DNA of 12,850 nt from a bacterium. GTDB lineage: Bacteria > Electryoneota > RPQS01. Location: NCBI GenBank assembly GCA_018814465.1, contig JAHIZR010000291.1, positions 1 through 12,850 of the forward strand. Reading direction: 5' to 3'. Position numbers and translations under genes: made by a program. Positions 7,316 through 12,850 of the stretch are shown here, in pieces; position 1 is the stretch's first letter; each line of letters opens with the position of its first letter. The notes beneath the pieces are model-generated. The model was not told the DNA's origin. It worked only from the letters and a program-made list of their open reading frames with translations, and did not search any database.

Positions 7316-7990
7316 CTAATTACTGCCCGAAGATTTCGTTAGAATATAGCGCGAGAAGTGTGTCGTCTGGCCTACAGCTCGCATATTATCGAGATCAATC
7401 TCAAGCGGCACAGGCTCCAGTGCATCGTTATCATTCACGTACCACATCTCCAGGCGGTCGAATTGCTGCGGCGGGCAGTTAATATTGCTGATGTCAAACC
7501 AGATATCGACAGGACCGTTAAAGTACAAGGGGTGCGGACCGAAATCAACGATGGCATATCCGGGATGTGGAAGACAGACCGTCACTTCAGCGTCATAGGG
7601 CATCTCACCCGGCTCCATCTCGCAGCCGCTGTACAGATAGGTTGCTTCGCCACCCTCTTCAACAGTCACCCAACCAGAGCCGCACAGATCAACAGGACCA
7701 GTATCGCCACTGTGACCGTTGCCATTACCATTACCACCACCGTTGCCGCCGCCATCAAGCGAGCCGTAACCTTGAGGAATGGCCATTTCACTAAACGAGA
7801 CGAGTTCCAATCCTGCGGGCAGTTCAATATCAAGTTGCGTGCTATTATTATAGGTGGCAGTTTCTACTTCGCTGTTCGGGCCTACGCCGGTGGAATCCAG
7901 CGAGCATCCAATCCCAAGAAAAGCGACTAAACTAAGACCGATCAGAAGAACCGGAAGCTTTCGGGTTGAGTTTAGAAGTCTGGTAATCAT
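7316..7990 (-). CDS. Lipoprotein with ZU5-like C-terminal domain, paralogue 2
   Basis: This is a 224-aa protein when read from ATG 7990, which has TAGGA about 8 nt upstream. A longer reading from TTG 8053 is rejected because that codon is the -24 element of the promoter. The signal sequence KLPVLLIGLSLVAFLGIGC (11-29) ends at the likely lipidated Cys29 and is close to paralogue 1 (LIGLS, GxGCS). A glycine/asparagine-rich linker (about 77-95, GGGNGGGNGNGNGH) precedes the shared domain with VDFGPHPLYFNGPVDIWFD, MWYV, DALEPVP and THFSRYILTKS. Two cysteines (CGSGW and YSGCE) before the domain could form a disulphide. It has its own sigma-54 promoter and terminator, matching the arrangement of paralogue 1, so the whole unit was duplicated. 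The function is unknown; an envelope location is likely. Confidence 0.85.
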   Translation of the reverse strand: MITRLLNSTRKLPVLLIGLSLVAFLGIGCSLDSTGVGPNSEVETATYNNSTQLDIELPAGLELVSFSEMAIPQGYGSLDGGGNGGGNGNGNGHSGDTGPVDLCGSGWVTVEEGGEATYLYSGCEMEPGEMPYDAEVTVCLPHPGYAIVDFGPHPLYFNGPVDIWFDISNINCPPQQFDRLEMWYVNDNDALEPVPLEIDLDNMRAVGQTTHFSRYILTKSSGSN

Positions 7991-8036
7991 AATTTTTCCT
8001 ATTCCGTTTGCATGATTCGAATTCGGCTGTAGTGAG

Positions 8037-8053
8037 TGCAACGAATATGCCAA
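8037..8053 (-). promoter_or_regulatory. Sigma-54 promoter of the second lipoprotein gene
   Basis: On the minus strand: TTGGCATATTCGTTGCA, a full -24/-12 match with correct spacing, preceded by GCTTACTATAG. The expected start of transcription is near 8026, about 36 nt before ATG 7990. Confidence 0.82.
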
Positions 8054-8202
8054 CTATAGTAAGCCTGATACGAGCATGATTATGTTGTTGTTTTATCAAG
8101 CTCTTGTGTATGAAATGTTTTGCGGACCCTATTGCAGAACTCCCGCACTATGAGTTGATAAGAACCATTGATCTTAGTTGATGAGTGGATTTGAGCAGAT
8201 AA

Positions 8203-8405
8203 AAGGAAAACCCGCAGACGATGCGGGTTTTTCCTGACTCGGTGGAGAGCTGAATTCGAATATCAGCCATCAGAAGGCATCAGAAGATCTCCACTAAGTA
8301 ATGCGAGAGACGGAGTTACAATACTACTGAGACGGATGTCGAGGACGCTCGCTGCTTCCAGATCTGAATGGCCGGGCTAAGATATCCTCGGATTCGTTGA
8401 CTTGG
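8203..8405 (-). ncRNA. Candidate sigma-54-dependent small RNA
   Basis: No credible gene lies between an orphan sigma-54 promoter (8416-8432) and a strong terminator (8204-8235), so transcription should give an RNA of about 200 nt. Its 3' half can fold: GTGGAGA (8242-8248) pairs perfectly with TCTCCAC (8288-8294) and encloses GCTGA/TCAGC (8249-8253 with 8263-8267). A tandem CATCAGAAG repeat lies in the loop (about 8270-8288, plus-strand reading). The only ATG frames are a 5-codon one and one that runs through the terminator. It may instead be the leader and tail of a third lipoprotein unit whose coding part was lost, but no remnant of the shared domain is visible. Confidence 0.5.
8204..8235 (-). 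terminator. Rho-independent terminator of the orphan sigma-54 unit
   Basis: AAAACCCGCA (8207-8216) pairs with TGCGGGTTTT (8222-8231) across a 5-nt loop, extended by flanking AGG/CCT. T-rich sequence follows on both strands, so it may work in both directions. On the minus strand it ends the transcript from the promoter at 8416-8432. Confidence 0.85.
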
Positions 8406-8415
8406 CGGCGATGAG

Positions 8416-8432
8416 TGCAACGCTTATGCCAA
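8416..8432 (-). promoter_or_regulatory. Orphan sigma-54 promoter
   Basis: On the minus strand: TTGGCATAAGCGTTGCA, followed by CTCAT as in the second copy (CTCAC). Upstream GCTTAGTATAG is also conserved but is moved away by about 8 nt. The expected start is near 8405. No coding region follows. Confidence 0.75.
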
Positions 8433-8629
8433 GTATATGAGCTATACTAAGCAAACCTATTTACATATCTTTTCTGTAATAACGAGGGTCATGCAAAATG
8501 AGAATCTCGATCTGGGGTGGAATGAACCAGCGTTTTTTGTGGATCTCACCGATATAGGGTGAAAACCCTACTCTCTTGTATTGAATAGAGTGTATCCCAA
8601 AAATATCAGAGGGGAATCGGTATAAACCT
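8433..8629. other. Gene-free stretch with small hairpins
   Basis: No credible gene is present; a 95-codon minus-strand frame crosses the perfect hairpin at 8630-8661 and has no ribosome site. Two hairpins are visible: TAGGGT/ACCCTA with a GAAA tetraloop (8555-8570), and directly after it ACTCT/AGAGT (8571-8591). Together with the stem at 8630-8661 they could form a structured leader for the plus-strand gene at 8716, if transcription starts upstream of them. No clear promoter was found. Confidence 0.4.
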
Positions 8630-8661
8630 CGCCGAGCCGGGCGGGGACGCCCGGCTCGGCG
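8630..8661. repeat. Perfect 14-bp palindrome related to the 78-nt repeat arm
   Basis: CGCCGAGCCGGGCG (8630-8643) pairs perfectly with CGCCCGGCTCGGCG (8648-8661) around a GGGA loop, which is of the GNRA type. The arm CTCGCCGAGCCGGG is the same as the left arm of the 78-nt repeats A and B, here placed head to head. No U tract follows on either side, so it is not a typical terminator. Confidence 0.8.
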
Positions 8662-8715
8662 GACTCTTTCCAATTCGTTTAGATTGAATATGCTTTCGAG
8701 TGGAATATTTGTCTT

Positions 8716-9870
8716 ATGAAGAGTATATTGCGAATTCAAGGAAATCATTTAAATATTAAGGAAACTCCGATTATCGTTCGACTGCTTGTTCTGCTTTGCG
8801 CCGCGACACTTGTTTTTGGCTATGCTCCACAGCCTAAAGTGGTCACGCAGGCTGAAACCGAATTTGAAGCCGCGCTCGCGACTGCCGAAACCGATGAAGC
8901 GCAGATCGAATTAGCTAAAGAATATCTGGACAACTATCCCGATAATATTCCGCTGGGCCGTTCTGCGCAGAATATTCTGAACCGCAAGTCGGACACTCCT
9001 CCCGATTGGTACAAAACCAGAAAGGAAGCCGCCCCGACCAGCACGAACCGTTATCTCTGGGCCAGAGCCAGCCAGGATCATGACGTCATGGTCGAACAGG
9101 CCAACTGGATGATGGAAAACGATGCGGAGAATTTCTGGGGCTATTATCTGGCCGCGACGGCGGAATGGGATACCGAGGAACCGGACATGGACAAGGTCAT
9201 CGGCTATTTCGAGCAGGCACTTGCCAAGGATCCGGCGCAGTATACCGGCTATTTGTGGCTGGGCTATGCTTATGAAGATGCTAACAAACCGGAACAAGCG
9301 CTCGAAGTTTTCAAAGCCGCGAAAATCGTCGATCCTGAAGATGACTCGCCTAAGCAGGCTATGCTGGGACTCTACGCGCAGATGAAGGATGCGGACGAAT
9401 ATTTTGAATTAGTGACTCCGATGCTGCCGACAAATCCCGTGACGGTCGAGCTTCCCGTAGCAAAGTCAACCGCTGATTTAAACACGGTCAAGCTGAACGG
9501 CGAATACACCGTGCTGGATTGTTTCGCGCAGTGGTGCGGACCGTGCGTGAAGATGTCGCTGCCGGAATGGAACGAGCTGACTGCTCAGAACGAAATGCCC
9601 TTCAAGCTCTATGCGGTTCATGCCGAAGGCGAAAACGAGGCCGCGCATAAGCTGCTGGACTCCACCGATGTCAACGGCAAGGATTGGTCACTGACTTTCC
9701 TCTGGGGCACCGAAGAGTTCCGCAATCAGCTCGGCGGCGTGCATGCTTTCCCCTCCTATTATATCCTGGATGAAAAAGCTGTTCCCCGCGCGCTCATCTT
9801 AGGTCACAGCAATCACACTCGCGAAACATTGTCGTGGCTGATTGATGAGGTCAAGAAGCGCAGTTCGTAA
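8716..9870 (+). CDS. Exported TPR protein with TlpA-like thioredoxin domain
   Basis: This 384-aa protein has an N-terminal hydrophobic stretch IIVRLLVLLCAATLVFG (19-35), preceded by an unusually long polar lead of 18 residues; the ATG at 8716 has only a weak ribosome site, so the true start may be inside. The middle is alpha-helical with at least two TPRs (about 158-225, GYLWLGYAYEDANKPEQALEVFKAAK). The C-terminal thioredoxin fold (about 255-380) has the active site WCGPC (274-277 for CGPC) and the cis-Pro loop FPSY (345-348). It likely acts as a thiol-disulphide reductase or similar in the periplasm. The next gene is a paralogue of matching layout. The repeat at 9884-9961 lies between the two. 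The substrate is unknown. Confidence 0.88.
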   Translation: MKSILRIQGNHLNIKETPIIVRLLVLLCAATLVFGYAPQPKVVTQAETEFEAALATAETDEAQIELAKEYLDNYPDNIPLGRSAQNILNRKSDTPPDWYKTRKEAAPTSTNRYLWARASQDHDVMVEQANWMMENDAENFWGYYLAATAEWDTEEPDMDKVIGYFEQALAKDPAQYTGYLWLGYAYEDANKPEQALEVFKAAKIVDPEDDSPKQAMLGLYAQMKDADEYFELVTPMLPTNPVTVELPVAKSTADLNTVKLNGEYTVLDCFAQWCGPCVKMSLPEWNELTAQNEMPFKLYAVHAEGENEAAHKLLDSTDVNGKDWSLTFLWGTEEFRNQLGGVHAFPSYYILDEKAVPRALILGHSNHTRETLSWLIDEVKKRSS

Positions 9871-9883
9871 TTTTGTTTCTCAA

Positions 9884-9961
9884 CTCGCCGAGCCGGGTTA
9901 AGCGCAGACAATGTTAGATTTTCGAGTCCGTTCAGGTGCGCAACCCGGCCGGAATCTTATT
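9884..9961 (+). repeat. 78-nt interspersed palindromic repeat, copy B
   Basis: It begins CTCGCCGAGCCGGGTTAAGC and ends GCGCAACCCGGCC, then GGAATCTTATT. GCCGGGTT pairs with AACCCGGC, and the inner GCGC pairs with GCGC after an AA bulge, around a loop of about 30 nt. It starts 14 nt after the stop of the first thioredoxin-fold gene. Read through, the right arm looks like an N-terminal extension of the next gene, but that is a by-product of the repeat. Confidence 0.78.
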
Positions 9962-9995
9962 TAAATTAGGCTCTCAGCATCAGACAATAATTCCT

Positions 9996-10024
9996 TTGAC
10001 GTTCTCTTGGGTCATTTTTATACT
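9996..10024 (+). promoter_or_regulatory. Sigma-70-type promoter of the second thioredoxin-fold gene
   Basis: TTGACG (9996-10001) and TATACT (10019-10024) are spaced by exactly 17 nt. The predicted start is near 10031, only about 7 nt before ATG 10038, so the messenger would be almost leaderless and the AGGT at 10026-10029 would be mostly upstream of the RNA. Confidence 0.65.
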
Positions 10025-10037
10025 TAGGTACCCAACC

Positions 10038-11138
10038 ATGTTTCGATTTTTACTCATACTTGTCATCACACTGCCCGCGTTAGCCTTCTTCCCGGAACCG
10101 GTACAGCATTCCGAGGCGGAGCTGCAAATCGTTGCCGACTTGGCTCGTGCCGAGAACTCAACCGAGACTTTGCAGATCGGCAAGCGCTATCTCCGCAACT
10201 ATCCCGATGATATTCCCGTCTGCAAGGCGGCGCAGGATGCCATCGGCGGTCTGTTGGAGGATAAGGTCGCCTTTTTTCGCACCCGGCACGATGAATTGCA
10301 GACACTCGCTTCTTTTTATCTCTATGCACGCGCCACGAATTTCACCTTGCCCGAAGCGGATGTGGAAGCGTTCGTGAACAAACACCAGGATAATTTCTGG
10401 GCGTGGCTGATGTTCATGGCAACGGAATGGCACAAGGAGGAGGCTGACTTAGCTGTTGCTATCGACCGCGCCGAACAAGCCGTTACGCTGGATGGCTCGC
10501 GACCGGAAGGATATCATTTTTTATCGCTGGCCTATCTGGAGGCGGACAGGCTGACTGACGCCCGCGATGCGCTGGAAGCCGCGATGATCTGCGATCCCTT
10601 GAATCTTGAATTTCGTGAGCAGTTGCTGGATGTCTACCTGAAGCTGCGTGATGCCGACGGCTACTTCGCCCTGATGAGCGGTGTGCTACCAAGACAACAT
10701 ACCGAAATCAGTCTGGCGACGATAGGCGACTCGGATACGGTTGATTCGCAGGACTTGCGGGGCGAAGTTTCCTTGCTTGTGCATTGGGCATTAGGCTCGG
10801 AAATCTGCATCAATCATACCTTGCAGGAACTGAATAAAGCAAAGCTTGAGAAGCACCTGTCACTCCCGATCTATGCCATGCACATCGGCGATAAAAACAC
10901 CGATCCGAGTTCCTACATCACGAAAACCGACCGCGCCGGCAACGAGTGGCAAATGGAATTTGTGAAGTCCACCGATGAATTGGATAAAGAACTCAATTTG
11001 CCCTCACGCCCTTGCATTTATGTCATCGGACCCGACGGCTATGTGCATGCGCTGGTTAATGGAAAAGGACACTCTGAAGACTTAATTGAGATTGTCGTCT
11101 GGCTGGCCGATGAAGTAGCCCGCCGTAGGCATCAATAA
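10038..11138 (+). CDS. Exported TPR protein with degenerate thioredoxin domain
   Basis: This 366-aa protein starts with a clean signal peptide (MFRFLLILVITLPALAFF). The open frame extends upstream to a GTG at 9936, but that part is repeat DNA and lies before the promoter, so ATG 10038 is used. The layout follows the gene before it: YPDxIP near 55, helical TPR part (about 120-205), thioredoxin fold (about 230-365). Shared landmarks include NFWxW/NFWGY and LxDADxYFxL. The active site CGPC is replaced by SEIC (254-257), so the attacking cysteine is gone while the second is kept. The cis-Pro loop reads RPC (324-326), with a new Cys after Pro. A normal disulphide reductase reaction is therefore unlikely; it may bind thiols or work as a structural partner of its paralogue. 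An AT-rich stretch follows the stop. Confidence 0.87.
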   Translation: MFRFLLILVITLPALAFFPEPVQHSEAELQIVADLARAENSTETLQIGKRYLRNYPDDIPVCKAAQDAIGGLLEDKVAFFRTRHDELQTLASFYLYARATNFTLPEADVEAFVNKHQDNFWAWLMFMATEWHKEEADLAVAIDRAEQAVTLDGSRPEGYHFLSLAYLEADRLTDARDALEAAMICDPLNLEFREQLLDVYLKLRDADGYFALMSGVLPRQHTEISLATIGDSDTVDSQDLRGEVSLLVHWALGSEICINHTLQELNKAKLEKHLSLPIYAMHIGDKNTDPSSYITKTDRAGNEWQMEFVKSTDELDKELNLPSRPCIYVIGPDGYVHALVNGKGHSEDLIEIVVWLADEVARRRHQ

Positions 11139-11181
11139 ACAACATAATTACATAAACATAGCAAAAATTATCCTATAATAC

Positions 11182-11211
11182 TTGACAGATACAGTCTCAT
11201 TTATTTATATT
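11182..11211 (+). promoter_or_regulatory. Strong sigma-70-type promoter
   Basis: A perfect -35 TTGACA (11182-11187) is followed after 18 nt by TATATT (11206-11211), or after 17 nt by TTATAT. It lies in the gap before mscS but upstream of a terminator, so its direct product would be a short RNA. Confidence 0.6.
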
Positions 11212-11217
11212 GCACTT

Positions 11218-11322
11218 CACTAACATTGACGAGCGTCGCTGGCTATCGCTGATTCAGTGCGCTCGCGCTATTTAGATGTAGAGACCGAAATTCTTTATTG
11301 CAGTTATTTCGGTCTTTTTTTC
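11218..11322 (+). ncRNA. Candidate small RNA or mscS leader/attenuator
   Basis: This is the predicted transcript of about 105 nt between the promoter at 11182-11211 and the terminator at 11282-11321. A first hairpin (11231-11264) pairs GAGCG with CGCTC and CGCT with AGTG across one bulged U; the terminator stem is the second. No open frame of useful length with a ribosome site is present. It is either a free small RNA or a leader controlling read-through into mscS, whose start is 52 nt past the terminator. Confidence 0.45.
11282..11321 (+). terminator. Rho-independent terminator upstream of mscS
   Basis: AGACCGAAAT (11282-11291) pairs perfectly with ATTTCGGTCT (11306-11315) across a 14-nt loop, and a run of seven T follows. 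It can end both the short transcript from 11182 and any read-through from the thioredoxin-fold gene. Confidence 0.9.
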
Positions 11323-11373
11323 TGAATAGACTGTTAGTGCTTTCACATACGAGCATTAGATGAGGATTGAGTT

Positions 11374-12201
11374 ATGAATGGCGCCAACGATTATTTAGTC
11401 TGGGCGGTGGAACAGATCAAGTATTGGTCTCCGAAATTGGTGACGGCCATTCTTGTTCTGTTGATTGGTCTCTGGATCATCAAGGCGGTGGTGAAAGTCG
11501 TCAACAGGTTGATGGACCGGCGGGATGTGGATATCAGTCTGCGGGGCTTTTTGAAGAGTCTGCTGAGCATTTCGCTGAAAATCCTGCTGTTGATTACGGT
11601 GGCGGGGATGCTGGGAGTTGAGACGACTTCGTTTATCGCACTGGTCGGCGCCGCCGGTTTGGCGATCGGTTTAGCCTTACAGGGCAGCTTGGCGAATCTT
11701 GCGGGTGGTGTGCTGATCTTGATTTTCAAGCCGTACAAGGTCGGCGACTGGATCGAGGCACAGGGTCACTCCGGGTCGGTTCACTCGATCCAGATCTTCA
11801 ATACGGTCCTGAAATCTGTCGACAATAAAACCATTCTGATTCCCAATGGTCCGCTCGCGGGCGGCAGCATTGTCAACTATTCCACTGAAGACTTGCGGCG
11901 TGTGGATATGAAATTCGGCTGCAGCTACAGCGATGACATTCTCAAGGTTCAGCAGGTCCTGCAATCACTGGTGGATAAGGATTCCCGCGTCCTGAAAGAA
12001 CCCGCTCCGGCGATTCTGCTTTCGGAGCTGGCGGACAGTTCGGTCAACTTCGCGCTCCGCTTGTGGGCAAAGAAGGAAGACTACTGGGATATCTATTTCG
12101 ATTTTCATAAGAATGTCAAGCTTGAGTTTGACAAGAGCCATATTTCAATTCCGTTCCCGCAGCACGACGTGCATATCCATCAGGCAACTTCTGCGGCTTG
12201 A
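11374..12201 (+). CDS. mscS: Small-conductance mechanosensitive channel MscS
   Basis: This 275-aa protein is close to the 286 residues of the E. coli channel. It has the three transmembrane helices (about 22-43, 59-82 and 86-118) with the glycine/alanine-rich pore helix GAAGLAIGLALQGSLANLAGG in its expected place (about 92-112). The cytoplasmic beta domain follows (FKPYKVGDWIE at 118-128, IPNGPL at 156-161), then the alpha/beta vestibule. It forms a heptamer in the inner membrane and releases solutes when hypo-osmotic shock stretches the membrane. The start at 11374 has GAGG 8 nt upstream. mscL begins 36 nt after its stop, so the two channels are likely one operon. No good promoter lies between the terminator at 11321 and this start, so expression may depend on read-through. 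Confidence 0.95.
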   Translation: MNGANDYLVWAVEQIKYWSPKLVTAILVLLIGLWIIKAVVKVVNRLMDRRDVDISLRGFLKSLLSISLKILLLITVAGMLGVETTSFIALVGAAGLAIGLALQGSLANLAGGVLILIFKPYKVGDWIEAQGHSGSVHSIQIFNTVLKSVDNKTILIPNGPLAGGSIVNYSTEDLRRVDMKFGCSYSDDILKVQQVLQSLVDKDSRVLKEPAPAILLSELADSSVNFALRLWAKKEDYWDIYFDFHKNVKLEFDKSHISIPFPQHDVHIHQATSAA

Positions 12202-12237
12202 AATTAATCAGGTCTCACAAACAAAACAGGTAATACA

Positions 12238-12663
12238 ATGATCAAGGAATTCAAAACGTTTATCATGCGCGGCAATGTGATGGACATGGCCGTGGGTATC
12301 ATTATCGGCGCCGCCTTCGGGCTGATCGTCAAGAGCTTTGTGACGGATGTTCTGATGCCGCCGATTGGCTTGCTGTTGGGTAATGTCGATTTCTCGAATC
12401 TCTTCGGTGTACTGAAAGCAGGAACAACGGCCGGACCCTATGCCACACTGGACGCCGCCAAAGAAGCGGGCGCGGTGATTATCAGCTACGGCGTCTTTCT
12501 GAATACCGTCATCAGCTTTCTGATTACGGCGTTTGCGATCTTTGTTATGATCAAGGCGGTTAACACGATGAAGAGGAAAGCGGAAGAAGCTCCTGCCGCG
12601 CCGCCCGCGCCGCCGAAGTCCGAAGTCCTGCTGGAAGAAATCCGCGATCTGCTCAAGAAGTGA
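12238..12663 (+). CDS. mscL: Large-conductance mechanosensitive channel MscL
   Basis: This 141-aa protein compares with 136 in E. coli. The N-terminal amphipathic helix (IKEFKTFIMRGN), TM1 with the signature MAVGIIIGAAFGLIVKSFV and DVLMPPIG (about 14-48), a periplasmic loop with NLFGVLK, TM2 (about 79-107) and the C-terminal bundle helix EVLLEEIRDLLKK are all present. An alanine/proline-rich linker (EEAPAAPPAPP) joins TM2 to the helix. It forms a pentameric inner-membrane channel that opens near lytic tension. The start is preceded by AGGT 8 nt upstream. Having MscS and MscL side by side gives a graded osmotic safety valve in one unit. Confidence 0.97.
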   Translation: MIKEFKTFIMRGNVMDMAVGIIIGAAFGLIVKSFVTDVLMPPIGLLLGNVDFSNLFGVLKAGTTAGPYATLDAAKEAGAVIISYGVFLNTVISFLITAFAIFVMIKAVNTMKRKAEEAPAAPPAPPKSEVLLEEIRDLLKK

Positions 12664-12692
12664 TAACTATTCATTCAACTACAAGAGAAAAC

Positions 12693-12850
12693 ATGAACAA
12701 GCTTATTATTACTGGAATACTCGCGCTGTTTTTTGTCGCAGGTTCGCTGTTTGCCGCTGAACAGCCGGAAGCGGGACCGTGGAAGGTGGAATTCAGCACC
12801 GGCTTCGGCATTACGCAAGCCAACTACTCGGACAACTGGACGGGCGGCGA
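12693..12850 (+). CDS. Exported protein, possibly DUF3078-like outer-membrane protein (3' end beyond the window)
   Basis: Only 52 codons are seen. ATG 12693 follows a weak AAGAGA ribosome site 29 nt after the mscL stop, so it may belong to the same operon. The N-terminus is a clean signal peptide (MNKLIITGILALFFVAGSLFA) with a likely cut before AEQ or EQ. The mature start WKVEFSTGFGITQANYSDNW followed by TGGE looks like the opening strand of an outer-membrane beta-barrel. The pattern of an Asn/Asp-Trp followed by GG recalls DUF3078 proteins of the Bacteroidetes; that link rests on a short match. Without the rest of the gene its role cannot be given. Confidence 0.6.
   Translation, partial: MNKLIITGILALFFVAGSLFAAEQPEAGPWKVEFSTGFGITQANYSDNWTGG

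Noticed and set aside
7718..7755. Short GGT/AAT-type tandem repeat as a phase-variable tract or CRISPR
   Set aside because: It encodes the Gly/Asn linker of the second lipoprotein in codon steps; units are mixed and there are no spacers.
7991..8053. Longer start (TTG 8053) for the second lipoprotein
   Set aside because: That codon is the -24 part of the sigma-54 promoter, and the signal sequence fits ATG 7990.
8461..8748. 95-codon minus-strand frame
   Set aside because: It crosses the perfect 14-bp hairpin and overlaps the start of the plus-strand gene; no ribosome site or recognisable domain.
9936..10037. N-terminal extension of the second thioredoxin-fold gene from GTG 9936
   Set aside because: The extension begins inside repeat copy B and covers the -35 and -10 boxes, while ATG 10038 starts a clean signal peptide.

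Overview
The window looks like chromosomal DNA of a Gram-negative, probably uncultivated bacterium. Two lipoproteins, two exported TPR/thioredoxin proteins, an MscS/MscL pair and a final gene that resembles the DUF3078 outer-membrane family fit the Fibrobacteres-Chlorobi-Bacteroidetes (FCB) superphylum or a related candidate phylum. That placement is inference; there is no rRNA or marker gene here.

Layout. (1) 1-4682, minus strand: a large Ser/Thr protein kinase with a degenerate STAND-like ATPase and a TPR C-terminus. It is followed 12 nt later by a GAF-PAS-HisKA sensor histidine kinase cut by the window edge. (2) About 4803-6149: an IS110-family (probably IS1111-type) insertion sequence. 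It has a 356-aa DEDD transposase, roughly 41-bp imperfect inverted ends, and a structured 3' non-coding stretch that may encode a bridge RNA. A 78-nt interspersed palindromic repeat lies against one end. (3) 6283-8432, minus strand: two tandem paralogous lipoprotein genes, each with its own sigma-54 (-24/-12) promoter and Rho-independent terminator. A third, orphan copy of the same promoter is followed about 200 nt later by a terminator with no gene between, so it is a candidate sigma-54-dependent small RNA. (4) 8433-11138, plus strand: a structured gene-free stretch, then two tandem paralogues of an exported TPR plus thioredoxin-fold protein. The first keeps the CGPC active site; the second has SEIC in its place. 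A second copy of the 78-nt repeat separates them. (5) 11182-12850, plus strand: a strong sigma-70 promoter and terminator enclosing about 105 nt without a gene (a small RNA or an mscS leader/attenuator), then mscS, mscL and the start of an exported, probably outer-membrane protein.

The most notable points are the three-member sigma-54 promoter family with its orphan small RNA candidate, the second small RNA or attenuator before mscS, the IS1111-type element with a possible bridge RNA, the 78-nt palindromic repeat family, and the loss of the redox motif in one of the two thioredoxin-fold paralogues. Most of the envelope genes (lipoproteins, redox proteins, mechanosensitive channels) fit a theme of envelope stress or maintenance, but no pathway linking them can be proven from the sequence.
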